From positions 8,400,124-8,464,123 of the forward strand of contig NC_079420.1 in assembly GCF_026213295.1 (NCBI RefSeq): a DNA stretch of 64,000 bases, in the 5' to 3' direction. A program made the position numbers and the translations under genes. The notes below the pieces were generated by a model. The model saw only the letters and a list, made by a program, of their open reading frames with translations. It was not told the DNA's origin and did not search any database. The stretch comes from Gadus chalcogrammus. Taxonomy: Eukaryota > Chordata > Actinopteri > Gadiformes > Gadidae. Each line of letters begins with the position of its first letter. The stretch's first letter is position 1. Positions 1 to 19,112 of this stretch are shown in pieces.

Positions 1-153
1 GTATGTCTAGCTTACCCATGCTTTTTCATACATAATGCATGTGTGTGCATGATAATAATTGATAGATGCATTGCCAGTCTGTCTGGTGTGTCTGTCTATC
101 CAGTGTGTCTGCATGTCTACCTGTTCAGTGTGTGTGTATGTGCTTTTTCCATG

Positions 154-154
<1 letters not shown>

Positions 155-194
<40 letters not shown>
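155..194. repeat. (GTCT)n microsatellite
   Basis: About ten uninterrupted copies of the tetranucleotide GTCT, ending at an A-rich run. Confidence 0.95.
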
Positions 195-195
<1 letters not shown>

Positions 196-382
196 AAAAA
201 GGATAGTGATACAAGCTTGTTCACACCATCTCCAGTAGACTCAGTAGCCCACAAAGCGCTCACCCCTCTTTTTGGTTAAATTATGCCAGCTTCACCTTGA
301 CCTGGGAGACTGTTTTACCCAACAACACGCACACGACACACACAAACACTCTCCCTCTCTGATCCACCCAGCCTCATCTTTA

Positions 383-394
383 AACACACACACA

Positions 395-468
<74 letters not shown>
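383..468. repeat. (AC)n-(GT)n compound microsatellite
   Basis: A short AC tract runs directly into about 36 GT units. The two halves are complementary and could fold back as a hairpin. Confidence 0.95.
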
Positions 469-469
<1 letters not shown>

Positions 470-857
470 ATTTAGCCGCCCCCGGTCCACCTCCGACTCA
501 CGTTCCACAGCGAGCCACAGAGCTGCAGCTCTACGGTGACACGACACAGACGCACACTCTGTCCCGGCTTCAAACCGGCACGCGCTGCCATGGCTCGATG
601 CCGCCCCACGCTGCAGAAATACCACACAAGCACTGACTAAGTAGCCGTGGTTGGGTCGGGGCAAGAAGACTCTGTCCCAATGCCTCGCCATTATCTCTAT
701 TTCTAATGCTATTATCTTCTTCGTTTTTCTCTATTTTCTATTCTCCATTTGTGTCAATATTTTTCAATCTAGAGCCTAGTAATCTTGCAAAAAAGATTTA
801 ATTATGGGTTCGGTAAAAGGTGTGGTGGCTCACTGTGTGTATGTGTATGTGTATTTA

Positions 858-881
858 GGGGGGGGGGGGGGGGGGGGGGGG
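858..881. repeat. G24 homopolymer
   Basis: Twenty-four consecutive G on the plus strand. It could form a G-quadruplex, and its exact length is prone to sequencing error. Confidence 0.9.
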
Positions 882-1518
882 TTCAAATTCTGGTTCAGCC
901 GGATGTTTCAGTTCATTTCATGCAGCGCTTTAGCTAGCCTGCGCTAGATCTTTCAGTGCTGGCATGGCCTGTGTCCGTCCAGGCAGGAAACAATGCAGCT
1001 GTCAGCATGTAGACAATAAACATGCTAGGCTAAAAACAAGGATCACAGCTGCTGACTGAAGGCAGATGTAAACCGGGACTGCAGCAATGCTTCATCAAAG
1101 GCTTTCAAAGGCAGATAGTTTGTGGGGTTAGCATGCTATCAGTCGCTCTCACTCTGTTAAGCTTTCTCAACGGACCGTAGCCTGTTCTCTATACGTTTTC
1201 CACGGGGTCTGTATCTTTCATCACTGAATGGGTAAAACGCTTACAGGGTAAGTCAATATCCCCATGTTCCTCCTGGTGGTTTCTGTGCATATCTGATAGG
1301 TCCGGTCCAGGAGCTTTTAAGTTTGGCATAAAGTCTTGAAGGAATCTGCATCTAGCAGGAATCTGCATTAAGATGGGATCTGCATTAGTTTATTGGCTGC
1401 ACAAACCTCCTCTGTTGATCTTTTCTTCACCCATATTCCCCCCACCCCACCTCCCCTTAGACATAAACAACAAAACCACACATCGGCACAAATGCCTGCC
1501 TGCCTGCCTTCCATCCTG

Positions 1519-1565
1519 CCCCCCCCCCCCCCCCCCATACACACACACACACACACACACACACA
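1519..1565. repeat. C18 tract followed by (AC)n
   Basis: Eighteen C are followed within two bases by about 14 AC units. Confidence 0.9.
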
Positions 1566-2796
1566 GTGTTTTTAACATCCGGAACTCAGGGAATGGGGAA
1601 TGAGGAACAGGGATTGCCACTGTATGGCCCTGCTCCTCGCTCAAAACACACCCACCCACACCCGCACAACCACCTAGGGAAGGGAAGACATCTCATGCCA
1701 TCCCAACGCATGATCACGACGGCCATCGAAGCTCTGACGCGACCGTGGAGAACGTTCATCCGCCCCCGAGAGCCCCAAAGGCAGGCCCTTGTTCGCCCAC
1801 GGCCGAGACGACGAGGCAACACAAGCACGGCGGAACATTTTCAATTAATCCGCCCAAGGAGAGAGGTGAGGAAGGATAATTATTCCAACGAGGAGGGGGC
1901 TCCACCACCAGCAGAACCAGAGAAACGGGCCATTGAAATCAACGGGCGTCAGTGTAAAGCTACTATCGATCTGTGCCAGTGACACGGTCCTTTGAAGAGC
2001 GCTGGAAGGAGAGAGCAAAAGGCAGAACATTGATTCCAATATGCCAGGGAGGAGTACAGCCATGCAGAAGAAAGACAGGGTTTCTAGTTCACAGATCTTT
2101 TTTTTTTTGTCCAGGCCTGGCTTTGGCTTTGAGCGTTCAATTATTTGACGAGAGAAAAAATGGTTAGAGCAGAACAGAAGGAGCTAAATGATATCATCGG
2201 TTAACCTCAGCATAGGCCTGCTGGCAGAGCACTCTACGAAGGGGGAGTCCCTTCCAGGTCGAGTTGATCGGCCAGTCAGTCCCGCCCTAAAACACGTGGA
2301 GCATGCTCAAAAGACGTGATGTCTCTGAGGTCAGCGGGGTCACAGCGTGTTAAGATCCCGGGATTGGGCAGAGGTCTGTGAGCCTGGGGGGTCATCTCAT
2401 CACATGAGTGTCATTAGCTTCAGCTTGAGGAGGGGGGAGCTCAGATGGGTGCACCAAACCAAAAGCTGGCATAGAGGTCAGCGGTGAGATTTGATCCTTT
2501 CTCAATTCCCCAAGTGTGAATTGAGAAATGAAGTGTCTGCAGACCACATACTTTCCCAGATCAGCTGGATAAGTGTCTGAAAGTCAAACACTTCATGGCC
2601 GCAGTCCAAGCCAACAGACAACGCAACACAACTATGTTTGGGAGAATGTTCACAAACAGAAAATGTACCATATTTTTGGAAATTCCCTCACTCAATGGAA
2701 TCCTGAAGAGCAACATTGACGAGATGTTCTGACTACCCTGACTGCCCAAACAACTGAAACAACACAGTCTCTGAAATATTTCAGACTACCCCTGCA

Positions 2797-2798
<2 letters not shown>

Positions 2799-2846
<48 letters not shown>

Positions 2847-2848
2847 GT
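2799..2848. repeat. (AC)n microsatellite
   Basis: About 18 AC units, one AA interruption, then six more. Confidence 0.95.
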
Positions 2849-5800
2849 GAAAAGAAAACCGAAACACATGCACACAAACCAACCCCCAACAATTGCAGAC
2901 ATGTCTATAATTACCCCTGGTTGGAATTGAATTTAGGCATCGCTGTCAGAGTAGGACAGACCCTGGCCAGCCATTGGTATTGTCTTACATGAGGCCTTGA
3001 GCCCCATCAGCCCACGCCCCTTGCACGGGCACCAGGGATGGATGTCCTGCCAGCTGCTGTGTAATCAGAACCCCACATAGAAGTCACCCAGGACAAGGGC
3101 GTCAACCAATAGGGCGACAAGGATAGTGTCTGTGTGGAAGGCATGATGTCATTGACATTGGATTATTCTAAGAGCACCCACTGTATCCTGTCACCACGCA
3201 GGATCACAGCCTGGCGACAACGCTCACTCTGTCAGGTCTGCTCTCAGAGAAAGAGCTGCGTTTGTCGAAACTCCTTAACCGGTGGATGAGTAGTACTACA
3301 AAACCAATAGAAACACACCTCTGATAACACAGGGTGGCTGCCCAGACTACAAACTCATCCGTTAACTTTCTGCACTGAAATCCACACAGAACAGCGTGAT
3401 TATCTCCAATATGAATTTGCCGGTGTGTGTGGTTGTATCGGTGTACAAGTAGCTATCCCATGGCTCTCGCCCAGAGTATAAATGCAAATGAGGTTTGCAG
3501 TAAAAAAAAATAATACACCAACGTCTACTGCAGTGCTGTCAAAACAAGACAGTTCAGCTCTGACTTCTGAGCTTTTCGAGTGCGCTCCGAGTGCATCCAT
3601 TCGCTGGGCCACTCAAGCTCTCAAACCACTGTTTTCCTGTCCGCTCTCTGGGGGTTTAGCAGCTTACATAATAGACTAAATGAAATGTTAATGCCAGCCA
3701 ACTTGACATGGCAGCCGGAGGAGATGTCTCGTTCCGAACAGGACCAGACAATGTGTGTGAGGCCGGCCGGCCGGCAAAACCCCAGAGACCCCCGATTGAA
3801 AGGCCTGACTCCATGATGCCTCTTTATCTGATCGCTTCATGCATATACAAGCTTCAATCCAAGATAACAGCCACCAGAAGACCACAGTCCAGCCGTGGTA
3901 TCGGTTTTGAAAAGAAAAAAGCAGATGTGAACAAGATGACTGTGTTTTTTTCATGAGACTCGCCCACGGCTGATGGGGACAACTTGTGACTAGTAGCCGC
4001 TGCTTGAGTGCCGTTGCTCCATAGAAAGCAGCTCACCATCGAAGGAGGGTGCTTCCTGTGTTTTGCAGTCTCTCTCTCTCTCTCCCAATTTGGGTAGTGG
4101 ACTGAAAGGCTTAAGGCACTCTGGCCAAGTCCAAGTAGGCAGGTTTAAACACGTCCCAGTGGCCCCAAGAGCTCCTCTGTGGTAGAGCTGCTGCCATGGC
4201 TGTTAGTGTACTAACTATTCGTGCCTTCGCCTGATTGAAAGGGCTTACATGTAGTGATGAGGTTATAATCATATCGAATTGGGATCAAGCTGCCAAAGTA
4301 GACCTCGTCTTGTCCCCTTCCTTTACACGTGTCATCAACAATGACAATCACGCATACAAGCGTGCTAGCTGAATGTGGTCCTCTGCAGAACCATGAATCT
4401 AACATTATTAGGAAAACGCGTTTAGTTGATCCCTCTCCCGGACTCCCCCGTCCCCCCCTCCACTTGGAATGCCCCGGTCCGGTGCCACCGCCGCTGTCCT
4501 GGTCGAATGCGTCACGGTAAAGCTGCCGTTTGTGTTCAACCGCATCTGCACGCTGGGTTTAATGCATATTGTCTATCTCACAACGTCCCGGCTATATGAG
4601 AGCGCCTGAGATCAGGGCATGATGCTGGAAATGTTGTATGACGCAAGAAAATAAGGATAGTCACTTTCAGAAGGCAACTGGGGGGATGCTTTCTTCTGCT
4701 CTGGTTGCGCTGGCTTGGTTAGTCGTTATTTGTGACCACATCCACACACAAAGCAAGGTTGGCGAGCATTTCCTTCAATATGACCAACACATCAATTTTG
4801 CTGTTGTGGCTGTATGCTACAATATTTAAATGCCCTGGGTTCCATCATGTGAAATAGCCTACAATGGACTATCGGTGAGAACGCTTTAAGCGCTCATGGA
4901 GAAATGACAGCTCACCCGAGTGGACCTTGGTGCTGTTTACCCCGTCACGTTTAACGCGTACATCATCATAGAGATTCCTTGCCTTCTTTTTTTTTTTATC
5001 TTATCTTCACTGTGTACACATGGCGTTATCACAGCCGTGCAATGCCTTACCTCTGCTGTTGCTGGAATCCACTGCCCCGACAGCTCACGCTATAGCGTTT
5101 ATGACAAGGAAGGGTTACGCGGACCACATTCAAACACACATTCCTGTTAATGCATCAAAGCCGCGCGTCCTAGGCTCCACGGCGCGTATCCTATGAGAAC
5201 CACCCGTCTTCTGTCTAAATGCGCTATTCTTCCCTCGATATATTCCAATATTGCTTTTCTCCAAGGAAATGCTTCGGTCCCCTGTCACGTCGTCCTCATA
5301 CAACAGCTTGTCTCTTTTTTTTCCGCTTACAATCGCTGCAAGCTTCCGTGTACGCGCATCGCGCGCCCATGATTGCAGTAGGATCGTTGGAGCAAGGATC
5401 CTGAGTTTTTGCGTTATCCCGGTCTATCGGAACGCATTTCCGTATCTCTTACTTCCTTCGGGTTGTGTAAGCCCGTTAACATTCCCTGGAGCGAGAAAAA
5501 TAGGGCCGTGCCAATAAGACCAACAAAATCGATAGGGAGAATAATGACAGAGTTTTTACCAAAAATATGACAAAGCAATATCCGAAACATGTATCTTATT
5601 CGGTACTGGGCATCTATCAGAAGTCCCGCCCTCTCTATCGCCTCTCTCCGCTAAACCCACGTAACATAGTCACGCACTCTTGCTCCCCCGTGATAACGCT
5701 TATTTGGAGCATCCCGTAACAGGCGTTCCGTCGTGAGATGAAGAACGCCTGTGAACGAGGTTACTAATAGTAGGATGGGAAGGCGTCTTGCGATGGGCGG

Positions 5801-6845
5801 TAACAACCGGGAGGACCCTAAGAGATGAAACACTAGACTTTTGCTAAAATGACAAGCCAATTGTTTTTCCCCCGACCACGGCTTCAAGGGATTCGTTTGC
5901 GTATTTCATCAACACTGTCAATCAGCGCATGGCGGTCACTGACATGGGGTGTGGTCAAGGACATACAACCTACCCTTCTTAATCCTACCAGTTACATTCA
6001 TACAATTATTGGATGGCAATTAAAGTTGTGCCTCCGTTGTCTTCTGTTGAAAATGGTGGAGATCAAGGGATCGCCTTAAGATTTTTGTTTTATTTGTATA
6101 TATGATAAATAATGAATGCTTTTACTGTGTAGCTACGTAGTAGCCTAACTTAATTTCACCGACAGTCTGTCCCCCTAAGCTGATGCTTTCTGCGAAAGCA
6201 AAAACTGGTTCTGCATGCTTGCATGTGTTAACATGAAGCTGATGGGTGAAATATGTCATATCCATATGTAATTTTATCCTATCTAAAGACTTGTTCAAAG
6301 GAGGGTTCACATATTGAAAGATAACTTCCCATATCATGGGGACGGCATGAGTACAATTACTGGACATTTGAAACTGTGTGTATGTGGTCAGTGGTTGCCA
6401 GTGTTTGTGCACACTTGTGTGTTTGAGTGTGCTTGTGTTTGTGCTTGTGCGTGTGTGTCTGCATTCTTGCATGCATTTCTGTTTGTGTGTGGGTGTGTCT
6501 GTGTGTGTGTGTGAAGGAGAATGTGTGTGTCTGTGTTTCTGCCTGTGTGTATGAGAGTATGTGTATACAGGGTGGGTACCTCTGTGGACATAATGCACTC
6601 CGGCCAATCCCTCCTGTGCACCTCAATAAAGTCAATTTAGCCGTTCACTGCTGTCAAACCGCTGCAGGGCTGCCTCTTACTCTCTACCCAAGCACCATTC
6701 AGCACGTTACATGCAGACAATGCCTTCGCCGGCACTGGGCTTGAACTACGAGGGGAGGAACAGAGAGGGACCCAAAGGCCTCGCTCTCAGCCGGCTCCTA
6801 AACATTCCACCTGTTTGGCCCGGAGTCAACATCCCCCCCACACTT

Positions 6846-7320
6846 ATAGGCTACACTCTTAAACTACACGATAAACCATCCACACGTATAGGCCACACCC
6901 ATAAGAACTACTGTCACACATCCAAGGGCCACACCTATAAACCACACTACTATCACAGCTATAGGTGACCCCTATAAACGACACTACTATCACACCTATA
7001 GGCCACCCCTATAAACTACACTATAAGCTATCCACACCTATAGGCCACACCTATAAACTACCCTATAAGCTATCCACACCTATAGGCCACACCTATAAAC
7101 TACACTATAAGCTATCCACACCTATAGGCCACACCCATAAACTACACAATAAACTATCCACACCTATAGGCCACACCTATAAACTACACTATAAGCTATC
7201 CACACCTATAGGCCACACCCATAAACTACACAATACACTATCCACACCTATAGGCCATTCCCATAAACTACACTTCTATCACAACTATAGGCCACACCCA
7301 TAAACTACACTACTATCACA
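6846..7320. repeat. Minisatellite, 42-bp period
   Basis: Head-to-tail units built on the words ACACCTATAGGCCACACC and ATAAACTACACTATAAGC. Five or so central units (about 7010-7250) keep a 42-bp period. Flanking units are shorter and more diverged. A 42-bp period is divisible by three, so an open frame runs through it; I do not regard that frame as coding. Confidence 0.85.
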
Positions 7321-9865
7321 CCAGGCCAAAAGATGAGAGGAGCATTCAGATTTGAGGGGAATCTGGGATGTAGAGATGGTGGGAGAGAGGGAGGTAAGGG
7401 ATGGGAGGTGAGGCGGGGAGGGGTGGGGGGGAAGCCATCAGGGGATAGTTGATGGCCCCCGGAGGGACGACGAATGGGTACATTTCAAACGGTGGAGGCC
7501 CCCAGATGGATGAAGCACAAACACATCTCACCTTTCAACTGGAAAAACCTGGTTGAGCTCGGTTAAACTTCAAGTGTTTTTTTTATGAAGGGCATTTCTT
7601 TGTACACTGACATGAAAATCCATTTCAGACATTTTTCAACACACATGTTGACATTGAGATGAACCTTGAGACATAACTATCATGTATGTTTTCTCTTCTT
7701 GCTGTGTTTGAACCCCATTAAAGATAACATAGAACCACACACTTTTCTCTGCAAATGTTAGTCATTCATCTAAAAATGTTTGCCACGTCATCAAAGTTTT
7801 GCAGTACCCTCTCCTCTAATAGAAATGTCTGTTATCATTGTTACACATAGATATGACACAACCACGTTTCCTGTGAGCCACATTGACGGAAGACAGCAAA
7901 CCAAAGTCGAGACCTAAACATTAACCCTTTATTATGCTTTACACAGGACATGGTCATGGAAGCATCCATTTAGATCTCAATCCTAATCTAAATCGATGAT
8001 ACATTTCTGTCATTCTAACTATTCTGTACTTGGTCATGGTAACCACATTGTTAAATAACAACAGACCAGTCACACATAATAAAACATTTTTCACTCTTCA
8101 GTCAATGAAAAGAATAACCTCTCTCAAATAAAAAAAATTGGTTTAGTCTTGTGGTTCAGCTCCCATTGTCTGGTGATAGAAAACAGGCTTCCATCCATCT
8201 TCCCCATGATCTACCCTCATGTTCCTAGTTCTACCACTCCATCTCATCATTCCTGGTCTTGTCTGCTCCTGCTTCCTGTGCGGCTCTTGATCTATCCTGT
8301 TCCGGTAGGTCCAGTAGAGAACAGGGTAGTATATCCTCATCTGTTCGGGCCCTGAACTCTCTTATGCTTTTAATTGAAGAGATCAGAGAATGGAGCTTTG
8401 AAGCTCTGGAAGAATAGGATGCTCTCTTTGTATTCGTATCTCCCCCTTCTCTCTCTCTTTCTCTGTCTTCTTTGTTTAGCCTTTTTCTGTCCTTCTTTCT
8501 TGCCTTTCATCTGTTTTTGTGTGTGCATTTACATCCGTGTGTACCAGTGTGTGTCCATTGATATGTGTGTTTGTGTGTGTCAGTGTGTGTCTCTGTGTGT
8601 GTGTTTCTGTGTGGGTATGTGTGCAGGACTGCAGCCTGTTGTAATTTTTGGGGAGCTGATGAGAAACAAGGCATTATTTCAGCAGGGGAAGAAGAAGGCC
8701 TCCACTCTGACCACTGACAGGGTTTATAGAGAGCAATACAAGGCCCCTGAGAGCACAACTGGCCAACTTGCAGCTTGATCAACTGTTACAACATAGGCTT
8801 CTTCAGTGATACCAAATAATTAAGCTGCCAGCGGAGATTCGAGAGCTCACATCCATCATTTCGCCATGAGGCCCAATGTCAAAACAATGGAGCTGTTTGT
8901 TGAAACGGGATGAAGCCCACGGCTGCAGGAGCACAGTACAGATTGTTTAACTTCAACTCCAGCGGCAGCATTTTGGGGTCTGCGGTTAAATCGCAAAAAA
9001 CTCAGGCTTATGTCCGCGGCCTAAAGCACATAAACAACCCCAAGAGGGATTCTACTGTTTTCTTCAGGTGGATCCCCGTGGAACGTGGAGAAGAAACGCG
9101 GCTTTTTAAGGCGCAGGGCAGACGTCTGGGTCCGGTTGCATCAATCACAGAACGTGCCGACGTCTCCGTCGGTGGATAAACAGTGTGGTGTTACGGGTTG
9201 TTTAGGGAGGCTTTGCAGCTGTAGCTCTCTGGAGCTGCTCTCTGGATCTCTGCCGATCCCAGCAGGACAAGGTGAGGAGATGATTATGTTTGATAATCCT
9301 GCAGTAAGCTGCCAGGGACTCTTGGCAACCCCGGCTCATTAGAAACAAATGCTAGGCCGGACTCAAAACAAAACCGTCGAAGAGTACTGTGCATTCTGGA
9401 CTTTATTTATGCGAACTGGAGTACCATTAGCATAAATAAACCTGATTCATTTATATTAGGGATGGTTTGAATATTATGAATAACACACTATTTGTTTAGT
9501 GGTGCTAATGGCACACTGCATTTGATTTAAGCTGTTTTCACTGTTTTCGGTTGAAGTGAATTGGCCATAAAATGTCCATAAAGATTTATAAAATACTGTG
9601 TGTTTTTTTATGCTGTGTCCTTGAGCTATTTTCTTTGTTAGGGCCTGACATGTTAATTAAGTGATAGCGTCTGTTGCTGACACAAGTTTAATAGGTTATG
9701 TGCATTGAAAACCATGTAATATAGACTAACACAACACGCATAAACCAGGGAATATTTAATCTTTTATCACGATATCCTGATAGTTAATATTAAAAATAGA
9801 CCTGTAGTTGAGATCACCGGACAATAGAGCTTGATCATGTGTCGCCAATACCTTGCCCAAGGGCA

Positions 9866-9978
<113 letters not shown>

Positions 9979-10609
9979 AATTTGATCATGGGTGTGTCTC
10001 AAGTCAGACATTTTTTGGCTTCCTCTTCAGTATATCATGTCTATTTAGATGCCTAAAATAAAAAAATAAAAAATAAAATAACTTTAACCCTGACCCAATT
10101 CGCGTCAAACATATCCCAATATTTATGCAACATGGCCGCCTAGTGGTACACTGGAGTGCGCACACGCACATATGGATGGAAAAATATTAATACATCATAT
10201 ACTGTAGTCTATCTTAAGGGAAGCTAATTAGGCCCCATTCTAGATTGCAAGATTAACGGATATGTCTTGGTATTCCAGTAGGGAGGGTGAGTTGATCAGC
10301 CATTGATTGCAAAAACGTATTCGTTTTATTTTTGTTTGAACTCTTGCTGGCCGCCCACCCCAGACGTATATCCTTTTAATTTACACTGAATGGACTACTT
10401 AGATTCTCAATATTAATAAATGTCTCTTATCATTGTTTCACATAGATATGACTACACGATATGATGCAAAACAAACACGACCACATTTCTTGCATTGAAG
10501 GAAGCAGGAAACTAGTTTATATCTTGTTATAATATTAGGTCAATAATATAACCGCTACCCGAAGTTCAGAAAGCGCACTGCAGAACCCCTCCAGGTCACT
10601 AGAGGCGCC

Positions 10610-10678
10610 CTACCTCAAGACGTCATATCCGGTGACATCACACCGGGAACAGGAGAAGAACAACACTCACGCTAAGAG
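10610..10678 (+). promoter_or_regulatory. psma4: PSMA4 promoter and non-coding first exon (approximate)
   Basis: Upstream of the PSMA4 start codon lies a CRE/ATF-like GACGTCAT (10619-10626) and a second TGACATCA (10633-10640). A GT splice donor then follows at 10679. This would splice to the acceptor at 11171-11172, placing a short untranslated exon here. The transcription start is inferred, not seen; there is no clear TATA box. Confidence 0.45.
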
Positions 10679-11172
10679 GTTTGTTTCTGTCAAGTTATTT
10701 TACATTAATTTAAGATCCTCTGCGGTTCCGTTCAATTTCTTTATCATAAGGTAGTTATAATAGATGCAACATGTGCAGATTAATTTACTTTAAAGTGAGC
10801 TGTTGTCCACAGTGGTCCATTGGGCTGCCTCGTTTAAATTGTGCTGCTTCATTCATCACTACGAGCTAACAAGCTAACAGGCTAGCTAGCATTGGCGTCC
10901 TCTTCTCTGGACAGACGTGTGGACACTCAAGTTGTTTGGTTTTAATAGGCTTTTATCAAGAGATACGAAGTACTTCTCTATACCTTTCCAGCAGCCTCTG
11001 GTCTTGATCTTTTCCGTAGTTCGTGATTAAGTTGTCAGATATCAGGCGCTAAGAGCTAACTCTTTCACTTTCGTTCTGTGAGAGGGAGCTAACCATAGCT
11101 GTATAACTCGGCTTTAATCTGTTTAATGTTATTTTAACTTTGAATTAATTATAAGTTATGTTTCCATTTTAG

Positions 11173-11197
11173 CAACACAATCTGACTGTAATAAAAA

Positions 11198-11200
<3 letters not shown>
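11173..11200 (+). CDS. psma4: PSMA4 exon 2 (5' UTR plus start codon)
   Basis: The acceptor AG is at 11171-11172, the ATG is at 11198-11200, and a GTGAGT donor follows immediately. Only the initiator methionine is coded here. Confidence 0.85.
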
Positions 11201-16234
<5,034 letters not shown>

Positions 16235-16377
16235 TCCGTCCCCAAGGCTGCCTCCACCCTCGCCTCCTATATTAAGTTTACCTGCGTGTGTATGATTGTG
16301 TGAGCTCAGTTGACGAGTGCACTGTGTGAAATGCCAGAAGCACATTGTTGCTCTACTTGTGTCGTTTTTTTTCTTAA

Positions 16378-16383
16378 AATAAA
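16378..16383 (+). terminator. psma4: PSMA4 polyadenylation signal
   Basis: AATAAA 144 bp after the stop codon, placing the transcript end near 16.40 kb. Confidence 0.85.
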
Positions 16384-16409
16384 CCCGAATGATTGATCAG
16401 GTACAGAGT

Positions 16410-17855
16410 TTTTGATTTGTTCTTTAACACTATCTGTCACACAACCCTTGCTCCATATGAATGCACAGCACGGGGATCTTTGTCGTACTTGAAGGTGCTT
16501 AGGTAAAAACATCCACGAATTGTAATGTATGATATTACATTGCTTTTATAGTTACCACATGTAGTGGGTTACCCTGAAGATATCGTCATCACTGCTTTTC
16601 CATAGCTAAAATGGTACTGGTTTAATAATGCAGATATGTTCAGGGCTATGTTTGAAGAAGAGATGGACTCTTAACCATCGTATTGGCCTACTTATGGCCC
16701 AAGTTAAGTTCTTGTTCGTCATGAGATCCCAAAAAAGATTTGTAGCCTCGAAGTGCACACTTTCCGGAACATTTGAGTAAATAATATGTATATTTTATTT
16801 GTGAATAATGTGATATTGTTTTTGACATAAGTATCAATGGTCATTTTATTGTGCCCCCTTTTTCGGGAATACAGTTGGGCTACTCAATTATAACTAACTC
16901 AAGCCAATACAAATACCTAACCTGATTCGTCTTGATAAAGCCGTCTTGGTGTATGGGTAGAGAATTATTTGTAGGAGTAGGCTAGGCTAACGAAACCGAG
17001 AAACGATGGCAAGCAGCGTCAGCGAATTCCTGGAAATAGGATGTTAACCCTAAACCTAACCCTGATCTAGGAAGTGGCTATCATCCCCATGCTTGAGATG
17101 GAGTTATGTTCAATCAATGTGAAAATATATCACATTCTATATAGGCTTAAACTAATGTGTTACCTACTGACCAACTCTGTCTCTTTCAATCTTGCAACGT
17201 CTATCTACACGTGACTTTGTTAAAGTAGTTTAAGTGCTCCAAACCGCTCTCAATAGACGGATATGTCTGTAGGGCAAACTACACGTCATTGGTCTGCAGA
17301 ACATGGTAGTCACTTTAGAGTTGAACAGACTGCAGATTACTGGAGTATTTGGAATAAATCAGGCCAGTTTCAAAATAATTTTCAGAGCTCTATTATAAAA
17401 GCCTATTTTATTGAAAGAAAATGACTTCATTCAGATATGCATTTTATTTATCTCCCACACGAAGAAATGAAGGCCTATCTATATTATTCATGTGTGTCAT
17501 AAAATGGTTAACTCTTAACCGTAAACCATGACAGCCTGACCCCACCCCTCCCAAAAAACACAGAAATTTACATTAAATACAGTTTTGAAAAGATTCAGAT
17601 ATTGACATTGGTTTAACAGCTTTTGAGTCACAGGCCACTCAGCAGTATAGAGGCGTCTGGTCTATGCACATGCAAACTAGGTCAAAATCCGAACACCCCA
17701 ACACAAAGGAAAAGGGAGGATTCTCAAAGTAGGTTATCTGCCCTCTTATAAGTTGACATACAGAGACGGTATGATCTATCAATATTGCTTTTTGTCCCCA
17801 CATTGCTTATTTTGGTTCTTAGATCCATGTTCAAAATAAACTTGACCGTGTTTGC
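16410..17855. other. Intergenic space between converging genes
   Basis: AT-rich unique-looking sequence separating the 3' ends of PSMA4 and OAZ2. No gene, RNA or clear repeat is seen. Confidence 0.5.
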
Positions 17856-17859
17856 AGAC

Positions 17860-18981
17860 ACAGAATGAAGTCTTTGGCTTTATTTTTGTTCGAGAAAACG
17901 AAAACAAAAGAACAGCTTTGTGTAAACGATAAAGGTGCCAAGGGTGATTTCTATACCACGGTGCTGGGTGTGCACAGGAAAATCAACAGTAATCTACAGT
18001 ATCTACAGTAATAAGACTCAAGAGTATAAAAGCATATAGCACTCCTCTCTTTAGGCACAAAGAGCCCTCGCTCTCCCCCTCCTCCAACCAGGCCTTCGCC
18101 TCCAGCAGGGTCACCTACAGCACAGTTCACTAAAAGGTATGAACTAGGGGATAGTTCAAACAACAAACTGGTTGGAATAGACAGTGTCAGCTCCTCTGAC
18201 AGTGGAAGCCTGTAAATGCATAACCCATCTTGGGTTAAAAGTTTTCTCATTGCCGTAACACCTATGTGGTGTCTACGATGTATGCGTGATGTGCCAGGAA
18301 CATAGTCTTCGGTACTAACCAAAAAGATCGTAAAAATACAGATTTTTTTAAACCGCAAGTGAGCGATGCTAGCTGGAATGATGGCCAGATGGATGATCAC
18401 CAATTAATTTAAATATATATATATATCGATTTGATTACATTCACATGAAAACTCGACACATCAAACTCACACTTGTATAGTTTTAATGCAAAACTACTTT
18501 TTAAACACAATGTCGGCTAAATGTGTGCTACTAAAATCTCCCGTCATGCTGTCTTTCTAGCATGCCCATGTGGAGCCTACAAGGTGACCACCCAAAGCCT
18601 CGGAAGACCTGAAAGAGGAGAGATATGCAGTGGTTTCTCTCCCACCTTCACCCAAATTGTCCGACAGATGTTACCATGGCTGTTGGCCCTTGTTAACATC
18701 TGTTCCTTCTGCCAACCAGAGGGAAACATCAAACAGTCAGCAGAAGAAGCTGAATGTGTTCGAACTCTGCTGTTCGTTTCCGTTCCTGTTGTTGGGTTAG
18801 TTTGGGCGAGAGGGAGAGAGGGATCCAGAGGGAGGGATCCAGGGGGGGAGTGTTGCAGTGCAACATCGGCAGAGGATGAGGTGAGGGACGACAGATGGGG
18901 TGGCAGGGGATTCCAGTGGGTAGGCCATGAAGATGAGGGGGGGGGGAGGACAGATGGGGTTGCAGGGACGTCCAGGGGGGG
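17860..18981 (-). other. oaz2: OAZ2 3' untranslated region
   Basis: Runs from the antizyme stop codon to the minus-strand polyadenylation signal. Open frames on both strands here (about 150-165 residues) have no family features and include G-rich simple sequence, so I treat them as chance. Confidence 0.65.
17879..17884 (-). terminator. oaz2: OAZ2 polyadenylation signal
   Basis: TTTATT on the plus strand, that is AATAAA on the minus strand, about 1.1 kb past the stop codon. Confidence 0.7.
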
Positions 18982-19112
18982 TCACTCCTCATCGGAGCTG
19001 CTGGCCTCCAGAGGGTAGGCCATGAAGACAAGGTCAGGACGGGCCGGTACCACGGGGTCTCCCGGCTTCACCATCTCAAAGCCCATGTAGTGGAACGTCC
19101 TGATGATGGCCA
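18982..19112 (-). CDS. oaz2: OAZ2 coding exon 5 (C-terminus)
   Basis: Codes [19 protein letters not shown] through SSSDEE and TGA. The acceptor CAG is at 19113-19115. Confidence 0.95.

Noticed and set aside
1566..1982. 138-residue frame in a GC-richer patch
   Set aside because: Arg/Pro-rich, no family recognised, no convincing splice structure; left unannotated.
6122..6744. His/Thr- and Cys/Val-rich frames up to 161 residues
   Set aside because: They are translated GT/AC-rich low-complexity sequence.
17046..17070. CCCTAAACCTAACCCT resembling telomere repeat
   Set aside because: Only two to three imperfect units, below what I would call an interstitial telomere.
17951..19018. 150- and 165-residue frames on opposite strands
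   Set aside because: They lie in the antizyme 3' untranslated region and contain simple G-rich sequence; no domain is seen.
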